Assembly (NCBI RefSeq): GCF_900156165.1
Contig: NZ_FTMY01000002.1
Coordinates: forward strand, 124,001-188,000
Source of the DNA: Pseudacidovorax sp. RU35E
Lineage (GTDB): Bacteria > Pseudomonadota > Gammaproteobacteria > Burkholderiales > Burkholderiaceae_C
Direction of reading: 5' to 3'
DNA length: 64,000 nucleotides
Shown here: positions 40,965 through 49,506 of the stretch, one piece after another
How the letters are laid out: the number at the start of each line of letters is the position of its first letter
Numbering within the stretch: the first letter of the stretch is position 1
The notes under the pieces: model-generated
Seen by the model: the letters and a program-made list of their open reading frames with translations, nothing else
Databases searched by the model: none
Told to the model about the DNA's origin: nothing
Program-made: the position numbers and the translations under genes

Positions 40965-42602
40965 GTGCCGCGCGTTTCCCGTTCCCCTGCGCTGCGCCTC
41001 TACGGGTGGTTCACCCGTCTCGCGCAGCCCCTTCTCAAACGCAAGCTGCGCAAGCGCGCCAAGGCCGAGCCGGGCTATGCCCATGCGGTGGCGGAGCGCT
41101 TCGGCGTGTATGACCCGGCGCTGCAGATCCGCGATGCCTGCTGGGTGCATGCCGTCTCGCTGGGCGAGACACGCGCCGCGGGCATCCTGATCGCCGAACT
41201 GCGCCGGCAGTTGCCGGGCGTGCCCATCCTGCTGACCCATGGCACCGCCACGGGTCGGGAGGAGGGCGCCAAGCTGCTGCAGGACGGCGACGTGCAGGTC
41301 TGGCAGCCCTGGGACACGCCCCAGGCCGTGGCCGCCTTCCTCGACCGCTTCCGGCCGCGCATCGGCGTGCTGATGGAGACCGAGGTCTGGCCCGAGCTGA
41401 CGGCCGCCTGCGCGGCGCGGGGCATTCCGCTCACGCTGGCCAATGCGCGCCTGTCCGAGAAGTCGCTGGCCAAGGCCGAGCGCTGGTCCTCGCTGGCGCG
41501 ACCGGCCTATGCCTCGCTCGCGGCCGTGTGGGCCCAGAGCGAGGCCGATGCCCACCGCCTGGTGTCGCTGGGCGCCAAGCTGCGCGGCGTGTACGGCAAC
41601 CTCAAGTTCGACGCGCAGCCCGATGCACGGCAACTGGTGCATGCCCAGGCCCTTCGCGCGCGCCTGCCCAAGCCCGTGGTGGTGTTCGCCAGCTCGCGCG
41701 ACGGCGAGGAGGCCATGCTGCTCGACGCGCTGCGCCACTTCTGGACCACGGCGCCGTCGAGCGACGACTTCGGCCCCGCGGCGGTCGCAGATGGCAACCC
41801 CGGACGCCCGCGTGGCGAGCGGGCCCGGCACCTGCCGCGGCTGCGCGCCTGCGACGTGCAGTGGCTGATCGTGCCGCGGCATCCGCAGCGTTTCGACGCG
41901 GTGGCCGAGCTGATCGCGCAGCGTGGCTTCGCGTGCGTGCGCCGCTCCACCGCCGAGGGCGCGCCCGAGGGCGAGGAGATCTGGCTCGGTGATTCGCTGG
42001 GCGAGATGGCGCTGTACTACGGCCTGTCCGAAGCCGCGCTCCTGGGCGGCAGCTTCGCGCCTTTGGGCGGCCAGAACCTGATCGAGGCGGCGGCCTGCGC
42101 CTGCCCCATCGTGATGGGGCCGTCCACCTTCAACTTTGCCGAGGCGGCCGAGCTGGCCATCGCGGCGGGTGGCGCGCTGCGCGTGGACGACATGATGAAG
42201 GCCGTGGTGCATGCCCTGTCGCTGGTGGCGGACAAGGGTCGCTGCGCCGCGATGTCGCAGGCCGCACTGGGCTTTGCCGGCAGCCACCGCGGCGCGGCCG
42301 AACGCACGGCAGCAGCCATCCTGGCGCTGGGCCAAGCCCTGCCCGATCCGGAGCCGGTGGCGATATCCCTCGGGCCCGACGCGACGATGGCGCCAGGGTC
42401 TGCCGAGGTGCCACCCGCGGCGGGGACGGAGCCGCACATGCAGGCTGTTTCCCCGCAGGCGGAGCAGATCCTGCAGCTGGGAGAGGGTGCAGCATCGGTA
42501 TCGACGCCCGTGCCCGCTGGCAGCCCTGCGCCAGGCGAGCGCGCGGAGCCGGTGTTCGACCCCGACGCGCCACTGGTGGTGCCTGAAGAACGCAAGGGCT
42601 GA
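40965..42602 (+). CDS. waaA: 3-deoxy-D-manno-octulosonic acid (Kdo) transferase with C-terminal extension
   Basis: A 545-residue GT30 glycosyltransferase that adds Kdo to lipid A precursor at the inner membrane. Signature regions are WVHAVSLGETRAA (with the catalytic Glu), PILLTHGTATGRE, METEVWPELTAAC, QNLIEAAACACPIVMGP and the NFAEAAELAIAAGG end. The usual length is about 420-430 residues. Here an insert (about residues 262-290, SSDDFGPAAVADGNPGRPRG) and a tail of about 95 low-complexity residues after the GT domain make it longer. The start is taken as GTG at 40965, 2 bp after the manB stop. Confidence 0.9.
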   Translation: MPRVSRSPALRLYGWFTRLAQPLLKRKLRKRAKAEPGYAHAVAERFGVYDPALQIRDACWVHAVSLGETRAAGILIAELRRQLPGVPILLTHGTATGREEGAKLLQDGDVQVWQPWDTPQAVAAFLDRFRPRIGVLMETEVWPELTAACAARGIPLTLANARLSEKSLAKAERWSSLARPAYASLAAVWAQSEADAHRLVSLGAKLRGVYGNLKFDAQPDARQLVHAQALRARLPKPVVVFASSRDGEEAMLLDALRHFWTTAPSSDDFGPAAVADGNPGRPRGERARHLPRLRACDVQWLIVPRHPQRFDAVAELIAQRGFACVRRSTAEGAPEGEEIWLGDSLGEMALYYGLSEAALLGGSFAPLGGQNLIEAAACACPIVMGPSTFNFAEAAELAIAAGGALRVDDMMKAVVHALSLVADKGRCAAMSQAALGFAGSHRGAAERTAAAILALGQALPDPEPVAISLGPDATMAPGSAEVPPAAGTEPHMQAVSPQAEQILQLGEGAASVSTPVPAGSPAPGERAEPVFDPDAPLVVPEERKG

Positions 42603-42623
42603 TTGGCCGCCCGGGTCGATCAC

Positions 42624-42643
42624 GCTCCCTCATGGGAGGGAGC
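42624..42643. terminator. Candidate bidirectional hairpin between waaA and the tolC-like gene
   Basis: GCTCCCTC-ATGG-GAGGGAGC is a perfect 8-bp stem in the 116-bp gap between two convergent genes. It lacks a T tract on either strand, so termination is likely only by position and structure. Confidence 0.4.
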
Positions 42644-42718
42644 GCTCCGTCCGTCATGCGCGGACGTCCATGAGTTCGTTCAGCCGCAGGTTCGATGGCT
42701 GGCGCGCAGCCTGCGCCC

Positions 42719-44080
42719 TCAGCGCGACGGCTGGGCCTCGGCCACCGGGGCCGGCATCAGCAGCGCATCGAGCGGCCGCAGTGCCTCGGCGTCCAGCGTG
42801 CCGGCCGCCTGCCGCAGGCGCAGGTCGCCCAGCAGCACGGCATAGCGGGCGGCGGCCAGGTCGCGCTGCGTCTGGTAGAGCTGGGCCTGGGCGTTGAGCA
42901 CGTCCAGGCTGACGCGCACCCCCACCTGGTAGCCCAGTTGCGTCGCCTCGAGCGCGCTGCGGCTGGAGGCTTCGGCCGCTTCGAGCGCTGCGACACGGCT
43001 GCGGCCCGAGGCCAGGCCCAGCCAGGCCGTGCGCGTCGCCTGCGCCACGTTGCGGCGGGCGCCGTCGAGCTGGGCGCGGGCCTGGTCTTCCAGGGCCAGC
43101 GTCTCGCGGATGCGGTTCTGCACCGCAAAGCCCGCGAAGAGCGGCAGGTTCAGCTGCACGCCGGCCTGGGCCGCATCGACGGTGGTGCGCGTCGTGGTGG
43201 TCAGGGTGCCCTGCGGATTGCGATTGACGCCGTAGCTCAGCGTGGCGTCGACGGTGGGCAGGTGGCCGGCGCGGGCCTTGTCGGTCTCCAGCGCAGCCAA
43301 CTCGGTGCCGATGCGGGCCTGGGCCACGGCGGGATGCGTGTCCTCGGCCAGGGCGACCCATGTGCGCAGGTCGGCAGGGGCGGGCGGTGCGGGCAGCGCG
43401 CCAGCCTGCGGGGCCCAGGGCGCGGCGCCGGTGCGCCCGACCAGTTGGTCCAGCGCCACCTGCCGCACCTGGCGGTCGTTCTCGGCGCCGATCTCCTGCG
43501 CCACCACCAGGTCATAGCGAGCCTGGGCCTCGCGCTGGTCGGTGACGGTGGCATTGCCCACGTCGAAGTTGCGCTGGGCCGTGGCCAGTTGCTCGGCCAC
43601 CGCGGCCTTCTGCGCGCGGATGAGCCTCAGGTTGTCCTCGGCCGAAAGCAGGTCGAAATAGGCCTGACCCACCCGCACGATCAGGTCCTGCTCGGCCAGT
43701 TGGAGCTGGGCCAGGGCCAGTGCGGCCTGCCGTTGGCCCTGCTGGTAGCTGGCCCAGTTGGCCGGGCGGTAGATCGGCTGGGTGGCCTGCACCCCGACCT
43801 GGGTGGTGGTGAAGTCGCGCGGGCCGGTACCCACGGGCGTGCGGATCTCGGAGTCGGTGCGCGAGGCGCTGGCCGCCAAGCCCACCTGCGGCAGGATGCC
43901 GGCGCGGGCCTGCTCGCCGCGTGCCGTGGTGGCCTCTGACTGGGCGCGGGCGGCCTGGTAGCCGGCGTCGTAGCCGCGGGCGGCGTCGTAGAGGCTGCCC
44001 AGGCTCTGGGCAGCGGCGGGGCCGTGCAGGGCCAGCGCGGCGGCCGCCAGGGCCGCCCCGCGAAGAACGAACGGGCGCAT
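42719..44080 (-). CDS. tolC: TolC-family outer-membrane channel protein
   Basis: A 453-residue protein with a signal peptide ending AAAQSLGSLYDAA. It has the two TolC repeats, with SLGSLYDAARGYDAGYQAAR opening the first and GVQLNLPLFAGFAVQNRIRE in the second. It is the general outer-membrane exit duct for efflux or type I secretion. Unlike lapE it lacks a C-terminal extra domain and sits with pcm, rhodanese and TetR genes, not with an exporter. The TetR gene upstream may control this series. The stop lies 116 bp from the convergent waaA. Confidence 0.92.
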   Translation of the reverse strand: MRPFVLRGAALAAAALALHGPAAAQSLGSLYDAARGYDAGYQAARAQSEATTARGEQARAGILPQVGLAASASRTDSEIRTPVGTGPRDFTTTQVGVQATQPIYRPANWASYQQGQRQAALALAQLQLAEQDLIVRVGQAYFDLLSAEDNLRLIRAQKAAVAEQLATAQRNFDVGNATVTDQREAQARYDLVVAQEIGAENDRQVRQVALDQLVGRTGAAPWAPQAGALPAPPAPADLRTWVALAEDTHPAVAQARIGTELAALETDKARAGHLPTVDATLSYGVNRNPQGTLTTTTRTTVDAAQAGVQLNLPLFAGFAVQNRIRETLALEDQARAQLDGARRNVAQATRTAWLGLASGRSRVAALEAAEASSRSALEATQLGYQVGVRVSLDVLNAQAQLYQTQRDLAAARYAVLLGDLRLRQAAGTLDAEALRPLDALLMPAPVAEAQPSR

Positions 44081-44092
44081 GGCGTGCGCCGG

Positions 44093-44434
44093 TCAGTAGC
44101 GGGGAACGGAAGGGTCGCGCTGCTGCGACCAGGCGTCGATGCCGCCGCTGATGTTGGCCACCTGCTCGTAGCCGTTGTGGGCCAGGAAGGCCGCCACGCG
44201 CTGGCTGCGGGCGCCGTGGTGGCACAGGCAGGCAATGCGCTGGGCGGGGGCGAGTTCGGCCAGCCGCGCGGGGATCTCGTTCATGGGCACCGCCACAACG
44301 GTGAAGCCGGCATCGGGCTTCACGCTGGCGGTCTGCAGTTCCCAGGGCTCGCGCACGTCGAGCACCACGGCCGGCGCGTCGGGTGCCTGGTCGAACCAGG
44401 CTTGCAGGTGGGCGGGAGGGACTTGGTCGATCAT
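44093..44434 (-). CDS. Rhodanese-like sulfurtransferase
   Basis: A single-domain 113-residue rhodanese. The active-site loop is CLCHHGARSQRVA with the catalytic Cys in LCHHGARS, and the domain end ANISGGIDAWSQ is typical of GlpE-type enzymes. It transfers sulfane sulfur from thiosulfate or persulfide donors to an acceptor. It lies 12 bp before the tolC-like gene and on the same strand as pcm, so it is probably in the same operon. Confidence 0.9.
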   Translation of the reverse strand: MIDQVPPAHLQAWFDQAPDAPAVVLDVREPWELQTASVKPDAGFTVVAVPMNEIPARLAELAPAQRIACLCHHGARSQRVAAFLAHNGYEQVANISGGIDAWSQQRDPSVPRY

Positions 44435-44490
44435 TTGGCGCGAGGTGGGCAGGAGACCGTCCCTGGCGCCCCTTCAACGTCCCGGCCCAG

Positions 44491-44516
44491 CGCTTCGACA
44501 GGCTCAGCGCGAACGG
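44491..44516. repeat. REP-like dispersed intergenic element
   Basis: The sequence cgcttcgacaggctcagcgc followed by gaacgg matches the widespread 'CTTCGACAGGCTCAG..CGAACGG' palindromic element seen in intergenic regions of many GC-rich proteobacteria. It lies in the 110-bp gap between pcm and the rhodanese gene. TTCG and CGAA ends can pair around the acaggctcagcg core. Only one copy is visible in this window. Confidence 0.75.
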
Positions 44517-44544
44517 ATGACGGTCGAGGCGCGGTCGGTACCGG

Positions 44545-45216
44545 TCAGAAGTTGAAGCGCGAGGGCTCCGGGAAGTTCAGCAGGCGCGGGGCGATGGTGT
44601 CCCAGGGTTCCTGGGTGTCCCACTTGCCTTCGGCCGTGCGGGTGACGAAATGGGCGCGCATCACCGGCTCGTCGCCGACGATGGCCGCCAGACGGCCGCC
44701 GATGTTCAGCGAGCCGAGCAGGTTCTGCGGAATGCGGGCGACCGAGCCGCTGAGCAGGATCACGTCGAAGGTCGGGCCGCTGGGCAGCGGCTGGGCGCCG
44801 TCGGCGTGGCGCACCTCGACGTTGCCGACGCCGTTGCGCTGCAGGGTCTGGGCGGCCGTGGCGGCCAGCTTGGGGTCGATTTCCAGAGTCAGCACGCGGG
44901 CGGCACGGGCGCCGAGCAGGGCGGCCATGTAGCCGGAGCCGGTGCCGATCTCGAGCACGGAGTCGGTCTTCTTGATCTGCAGGTCCTGCAGCAGGCGCGC
45001 CTCCATCTTGGGCGAGAGCATGACCTGGCCGGGGCCGTCGCCGAGCGGGATGTCCATGTCGAAGAAGGCCAGGCCGCGGTGGGCTTCGGGCACGTAGTCT
45101 TCGCGGCGCACTTCGGTCAGCAGTTCCAGGATCTCGAGGTCGAGCACGTTCCAGGGGCGGATCTGCTGCTCGATCATGTTGAAGCGCAGGGGATCGGTGA
45201 CGAGGGAGGCGGTCAT
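44545..45216 (-). CDS. pcm: Protein-L-isoaspartate O-methyltransferase family protein
   Basis: A 223-residue SAM-dependent methyltransferase. The SAM-binding motif is VLEIGTGSGYMAALL, and VRREDYVPEAHRGLAFFDMD with GQVMLSPKMEARLLQDL matches the substrate region of PCMT-type enzymes. The family repairs isoaspartyl residues, but members encoded beside rhodanese and tolC genes in Burkholderiales may methylate other targets. The ATG at 45216 lies 41 bp after the TetR gene and the series shares a strand. Confidence 0.85.
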   Translation of the reverse strand: MTASLVTDPLRFNMIEQQIRPWNVLDLEILELLTEVRREDYVPEAHRGLAFFDMDIPLGDGPGQVMLSPKMEARLLQDLQIKKTDSVLEIGTGSGYMAALLGARAARVLTLEIDPKLAATAAQTLQRNGVGNVEVRHADGAQPLPSGPTFDVILLSGSVARIPQNLLGSLNIGGRLAAIVGDEPVMRAHFVTRTAEGKWDTQEPWDTIAPRLLNFPEPSRFNF

Positions 45217-45257
45217 GGTGGGGGCGGGGCGACGCAGAACGGACAAAGCCCGGGATT

Positions 45258-45959
45258 CTAGGAGCCTGCCGCGCTGCCGTCCGCAGCGCGCCCGTGGCGG
45301 GTGCACATGCCGTGCAGCAACAGATCGGCCTGCGTGGCCAGATAGCGCGTCGGGTCGAGCGATGTCGTGCCGCCGCACACTTCGGGCGCATGCTTCCACA
45401 GGATCATGAAGAGCAGCGGTGCGACCACCGCATGCACGGCTTGGTCCAGGTCCATGGTGCGGAATTCGCCGCGGGCGATGCCGCGCTCCAGGATGCGCCG
45501 CACCAGCGCGTTGCCGGGCGCCACCACGCTCTGGTGGTAGAAGGCCGACAGCTCCGGGAAGTTGCGGCCCTCGCTCATCATCAGCTTGCTGATGCCCGAG
45601 ACCTGCGTGCTGCCCACACGCTCCCACCAGGTGTTGAGGGCGTAGCGCAGCATGTCGGGACTGCTGCCCTCGAAGGTCTCGAATTCCTGGTTCCACTCGG
45701 TGAAGCGGCCGGCGAGGTTCTCGGTGACCACCGCCTTGAACAGCTCTTCCTTGGAGCCGAAGTACAGGAACAGCGTGCCCTTGGAGACGCCCGCACGGGC
45801 GGCCACGTCTTCCGAGCGGGTGGCGGCGAAGCCCTTTTCCACGAACAGGTCGAGTGCCGCTTGCAGCAGCTCGCCGGGACGGGCCTCCTTGCGGCGCGCA
45901 CGCTTGGCGCCGGTGACGGCGTCGCGCAGGCGGCAGGGCAGGGAGGGGGACGAACCCAT
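45258..45959 (-). CDS. TetR-family transcriptional regulator
   Basis: A 233-residue repressor. The N-terminal helix-turn-helix is ATRSEDVAARAGVSKGTLFLYFGSK; the C-terminal ligand domain is mostly helical. It is divergent from msrA and first in a strand series with pcm, rhodanese and tolC. Regulators of this arrangement control efflux or stress genes. The palindrome at 45976-45997 just upstream is the likely auto-operator. No ligand can be inferred. Confidence 0.9.
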   Translation of the reverse strand: MGSSPSLPCRLRDAVTGAKRARRKEARPGELLQAALDLFVEKGFAATRSEDVAARAGVSKGTLFLYFGSKEELFKAVVTENLAGRFTEWNQEFETFEGSSPDMLRYALNTWWERVGSTQVSGISKLMMSEGRNFPELSAFYHQSVVAPGNALVRRILERGIARGEFRTMDLDQAVHAVVAPLLFMILWKHAPEVCGGTTSLDPTRYLATQADLLLHGMCTRHGRAADGSAAGS

Positions 45960-45975
45960 GGAAGCTGGAACTCAG

Positions 45976-45997
45976 TTAATGACCGGTTGGTTATTAA
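45976..45997. promoter_or_regulatory. Probable TetR operator between tetR and msrA
   Basis: TTAATGACC-GGTT-GGTTATTAA is a 22-bp palindrome with a single mismatch and lies 16 bp upstream of the TetR start codon in an AT-rich stretch of an otherwise GC-rich region. Size and position fit a TetR dimer operator that could control both divergent genes. Confidence 0.65.
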
Positions 45998-46067
45998 TTA
46001 TTGGCCGCCGATTCTGCAGGCGTCAAGGCGAGGCGGCACAATCGACGGTTTGCCCAGGAGAAGCGCC

Positions 46068-46628
46068 ATGTCCGAGATCCCATCCGCATCGCCGCAGACC
46101 ATCGTCCTCGGGGGCGGATGCTTCTGGTGCACCGAGGCGGTGTTCGACCGCGTTGAAGGCGTGCTGGACGTGGAATCCGGCTATGCCAACGGGCATGTGG
46201 ACCATCCCACCTACGAGCAGGTGTGCAGCGGCACCACCGGCCATGCCGAGGTGATCAAGGTGCAGTTCGACCCGGCGGTCATCGACCTGCGCGAGATCCT
46301 GCACATCTTCTTCGTCGTGCATGACCCGACCACGCCCGACCGCCAGGGCAACGACGTCGGCCCGCAGTACCGCAGCGCCATCTACACCACGGACGACGCG
46401 CAGATGGCCACCGTGCGCGAGGTGGTGGCCGAGCTGGCGAGCCACCAGGCCTATGGCGGCGTGCCCATCGTGACCGAGATCGCGCCCCTGCAGCGCTACT
46501 GGCCGGCCGAGGCGTACCACCAGGAGTACTTCGTCAACCACCCGAACCAGGGCTATTGCGCCTTCGTCGTCGCGCCCAAGGTCGAGAAGTTCCGCAAGAC
46601 CTTCGCGGACCGGGTCAGGAAGGACTGA
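46068..46628 (+). CDS. msrA: Peptide methionine sulfoxide reductase MsrA
   Basis: A 186-residue enzyme that reduces methionine-S-sulfoxide. The active-site motif GGGCFWCTEAVF carries Cys18. The GYANGHVDHPTYEQVCSGTTGHAEVIKV and DRQGNDVGPQYRSAIY segments are diagnostic. The ATG at 46068 has a ggag site upstream; a longer open frame upstream is only a shadow of the TetR gene. The protein acts in the cytosol in oxidative-stress repair. Confidence 0.95.
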   Translation: MSEIPSASPQTIVLGGGCFWCTEAVFDRVEGVLDVESGYANGHVDHPTYEQVCSGTTGHAEVIKVQFDPAVIDLREILHIFFVVHDPTTPDRQGNDVGPQYRSAIYTTDDAQMATVREVVAELASHQAYGGVPIVTEIAPLQRYWPAEAYHQEYFVNHPNQGYCAFVVAPKVEKFRKTFADRVRKD

Positions 46629-46670
46629 GCGGCCTGCGCCCGCTTTCCGACTGACTCACGCCCCGCCCGG

Positions 46671-47084
46671 ATGCCGCTCTCGACCTTGCGTCTGCTGCGC
46701 CTACGCTGCACGACCGCGTTCGCGGTCGGGCTGGTGCTCGTGCTGGTGCTCGCCTCGGTCCTGGGCCTCGCCCACCGGACGCTGCACCTCGGGGCAGGCG
46801 GCGGCCATGTCCTCACCGCCGCCGGTGGACAGACAGCGTCCGCGCCAGCCGCTCGGTCACATGCGCGGCATGCGGGTCTGGCGGCCCTCTTCGACGACCA
46901 TGAGGACGGCAGTGCCCTGTGCCTGCTGTTCGACCAGCTCCAGCATGATGGTGCGACGCCCACCGTGGCGTCGGTGATGCTGCCTGCACTGCCACCCGCC
47001 GCAGTGATGGCCTTCATGCAGGGCGAAGCGCTTCGGCGCTGGGTCCTGCTGTTTGACGCGCGCGGTCCTCCCGCGGCTCGCTGA
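46671..47084 (+). CDS. Small exported or membrane protein upstream of the TonB receptor
   Basis: A 137-residue protein with an N-terminal hydrophobic stretch (FAVGLVLVLVLASVLGLAHR) followed by a His/Ala-rich segment and the conserved-looking core DDHEDGSALCLLFDQLQHDG. Similar short proteins with a His motif and an SALC/SAxCRL-DQL pattern are found next to metal-related TonB receptors (DUF2946-like), which matches its position here. A role in metal handling is inference from context and the His/Cys content. It is 90 bp before the receptor gene. Confidence 0.62.
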   Translation: MPLSTLRLLRLRCTTAFAVGLVLVLVLASVLGLAHRTLHLGAGGGHVLTAAGGQTASAPAARSHARHAGLAALFDDHEDGSALCLLFDQLQHDGATPTVASVMLPALPPAAVMAFMQGEALRRWVLLFDARGPPAAR

Positions 47085-47174
47085 ATCCCCTGGCTTTCTC
47101 TTTCGCCGCGCAGCGCTTCGGCCTGTGCGGCGCTGCCGCTCACGCGCGGCAATCCCGGATTCAACGAGCTTTCC

Positions 47175-49295
47175 ATGATCATTCATTCCTTCTCCCGCCA
47201 CGCCGTCGGCGCGGCCGTTTGCCTCGTGCTGTCGCAGGCTGTTCCTGCCCTCGCCCAGGTGGCAGCGCAGCCGGCCTCCGATGGCACGCCCAGCCTGGGC
47301 ACCATCACGGTGACCGGCAATCCGCTGCGCTCGGCTGACGCCATCGCGCCGGTGGAGGCGCTGTCGGGCAGCGCGCTGCTCTACCGCTCGCAGTCCACGC
47401 TGGGCGAGACGCTGCAGGGCCTGCCCGGCGTTTCCAGCACCTATTTCGGCCCCAACGCCAGCCGGCCCACCATCCGCGGCCAGGACGGCGACCGCATCCG
47501 CGTCCTCTCCAACGGCGGCGCCTCGGTCGATGCCTCGGCCCTGAGCTACGACCATGCGGTACCCACCGACGCGCTCGTCACCGACCGCATCGAGGTGCTG
47601 CGTGGGCCGGGCGCATTGCTCTATGGCGGCAGCGCCGTCGGCGGCGTGGTCAACGTGATCGACAACCGCATCCCGACCGAGCCCCTCGATGGTTTCGGCG
47701 GCCGGGCCGATGCCAGCTATGCCAGCGGCAGCAAGGAAGGCAGCGGCGCGGTGGTGCTCGAAGGTGGCAACGACCGCTTCGCGCTGCATGTCGACGCCTT
47801 CCGCCGTCATGCCGACGATGTGAACGCGCCGACCTGGCTGGAGTGCGGCAAGGGCGGTGTCAACGTGCTGCAGAAGCGCATCTGCAACTCGGCCTCCGAA
47901 AGCCGTGGCGGCGCGGTGGGCGGCACGCTGTTCTTCGGTGGCGCAGGCTACATCGGCGCGTCGGTGAGCGACTACCACAGCAACTACGGCACCGTGGCCG
48001 AGGACGACGTCACCATCGGCATGCGCCAGCAGCGCCAGGCCATCGAGGGCGAATGGCGACCCGGGGGCTTCTTCACCAGCATCCATGCCAAGGCCAGCCA
48101 CACCGACTACAAGCACACCGAGTACGAAGGCGGCTCGCCGGGCACCACCTTCATGAACAAGGGCAACGACCTGCGCATCGAGGCCCGGCACCGGCCCATC
48201 GCGGGCTTCGAGGGCCTGATCGGCCTGCAGAGCGAGCGCACGCGCTTCGCTGCCGATGGCGAGGAGGCCTTCGCACCGCACAGCCGCACGCGCAGCGACG
48301 CGCTCTTCCTGTACGAGGAACTGCCCCTGTCGTGGGGCAAGCTGAGCTTCGGGGCGCGCACCGAGCGGGTGAAAGTGTCGTCGCAGGGCTATCCGGACGA
48401 TCCGTCGATCACCCGCTTTGCGTTGGGCGAGCGCAGCTTCGACCCGCACAGCGCCTCCTTCGGCCTGCTCTACAACGTGGCGCCGCAGTGGCAGATCACG
48501 GGCAACCTGGCCTATACCGAGCGCGCGCCGAAGGACTACGAGCTGTTCGCCAACGGCCCCCACGTGGCCACCGCGGCCTGGGAAGTGGGCGACACGAACC
48601 TGCAGAAAGAGCGCTCGATGGGCGCGGACATCGGCGCACAGTGGAAGTCCGGGCCCAACAATGCCCACGTCAACGCCTACTGGTCGAAGTTCCGCAACTA
48701 CATCGGCCTGACGTCCACGGGCAATCTGCGCAACGACGAGGGCGCGTCCTTCGTCGCGGGCTCGGACGAAGCCCAGGCCGCTGCGCTGGACGAGGAACTG
48801 CTGGCCGAATACGTCTACCGTGGCGTGCGTGCGCGCTTCACCGGCGTCGAGGCCAGCGGCAACCTGCGTCTGCTGGGCAGCGACGGCCTGCGCCCGCTCG
48901 CCGGCGGCAAGGTCGACCTCGAATGGCGCGCCGACGCCGTGCGCGCCACCAACACCGACACCGGCCAGCCGTTGCCGCGCATCGCCCCGGTGCGCGTCGG
49001 CGCCACGCTGGCCTGGACCAGCGGCCCGTGGAACGCGCGCCTGGGCTTTGACCACTATGCCGCGCAGAACCGCGTGCCGGCCACCGACCGCGCCACCGGC
49101 AGCTACACCCTGTGGAATGCCTCTGTCGGCTACCGCATGAAGGTGCAGCGCGCCAGCCTGCTGTGGTACGCCCGCGTGGACAACCTGGGCAACGAGTTGG
49201 CCTACAGCGCGACGTCGATCCTGACCACCACGGTCTACCCGCGGGCCCCGCTGCCGGGCCGCAGCGTGAAGGTGGGACTGCGCGTCGACTTCTGA
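47175..49295 (+). CDS. TonB-dependent outer-membrane receptor, ZnuD-like
   Basis: A 706-residue receptor with signal peptide, a plug domain (LGETLQGLPGVSSTYFGPNA, RIEVLRGPGALLYGGSAVGG) and a 22-strand barrel ending VKVGLRVDF. The plug opening, with SRPTIRGQDGDRIRVLSNGG and the long His/Asp-bearing loop, fits the ZnuD/zinc-piracy and related metal receptors. A Cys pair in a loop (LECGKGGVNVLQKRICN) also occurs in ZnuD. The TonB box region (LGTITVTGNPLR) is visible near the start. No Zur box is recognisable upstream. Zinc is the most likely substrate, but this is inference from family resemblance. Confidence 0.8.
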   Translation: MIIHSFSRHAVGAAVCLVLSQAVPALAQVAAQPASDGTPSLGTITVTGNPLRSADAIAPVEALSGSALLYRSQSTLGETLQGLPGVSSTYFGPNASRPTIRGQDGDRIRVLSNGGASVDASALSYDHAVPTDALVTDRIEVLRGPGALLYGGSAVGGVVNVIDNRIPTEPLDGFGGRADASYASGSKEGSGAVVLEGGNDRFALHVDAFRRHADDVNAPTWLECGKGGVNVLQKRICNSASESRGGAVGGTLFFGGAGYIGASVSDYHSNYGTVAEDDVTIGMRQQRQAIEGEWRPGGFFTSIHAKASHTDYKHTEYEGGSPGTTFMNKGNDLRIEARHRPIAGFEGLIGLQSERTRFAADGEEAFAPHSRTRSDALFLYEELPLSWGKLSFGARTERVKVSSQGYPDDPSITRFALGERSFDPHSASFGLLYNVAPQWQITGNLAYTERAPKDYELFANGPHVATAAWEVGDTNLQKERSMGADIGAQWKSGPNNAHVNAYWSKFRNYIGLTSTGNLRNDEGASFVAGSDEAQAAALDEELLAEYVYRGVRARFTGVEASGNLRLLGSDGLRPLAGGKVDLEWRADAVRATNTDTGQPLPRIAPVRVGATLAWTSGPWNARLGFDHYAAQNRVPATDRATGSYTLWNASVGYRMKVQRASLLWYARVDNLGNELAYSATSILTTTVYPRAPLPGRSVKVGLRVDF

Positions 49296-49506
49296 CGCAG
49301 GCAGTGCGGCCATGGGCCGCCGCCAGGTGCGACAGCGCCCGGCGGCGTGCCTATGCCATTCGGCGGACCGGCCATTCGGCAGGCGTTCGGCGCGCACGTG
49401 TTCCTCTACATTCGTCTCGATGATGTTGCACACGGCCCGCCTGGACGGCCCGACTGCCGGCCCGGCCGCGCAGTCTGGCGCCCGCGTGCGCGTGGCTTGA
49501 GCCCGC

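Noticed and set aside
49296-49506. Possible gene between the TonB receptor and the small secreted protein
   Set aside because: Only short frames without ribosome sites or recognisable motifs are present; a small ggcc-rich hairpin near 49306 lacks a T tract.
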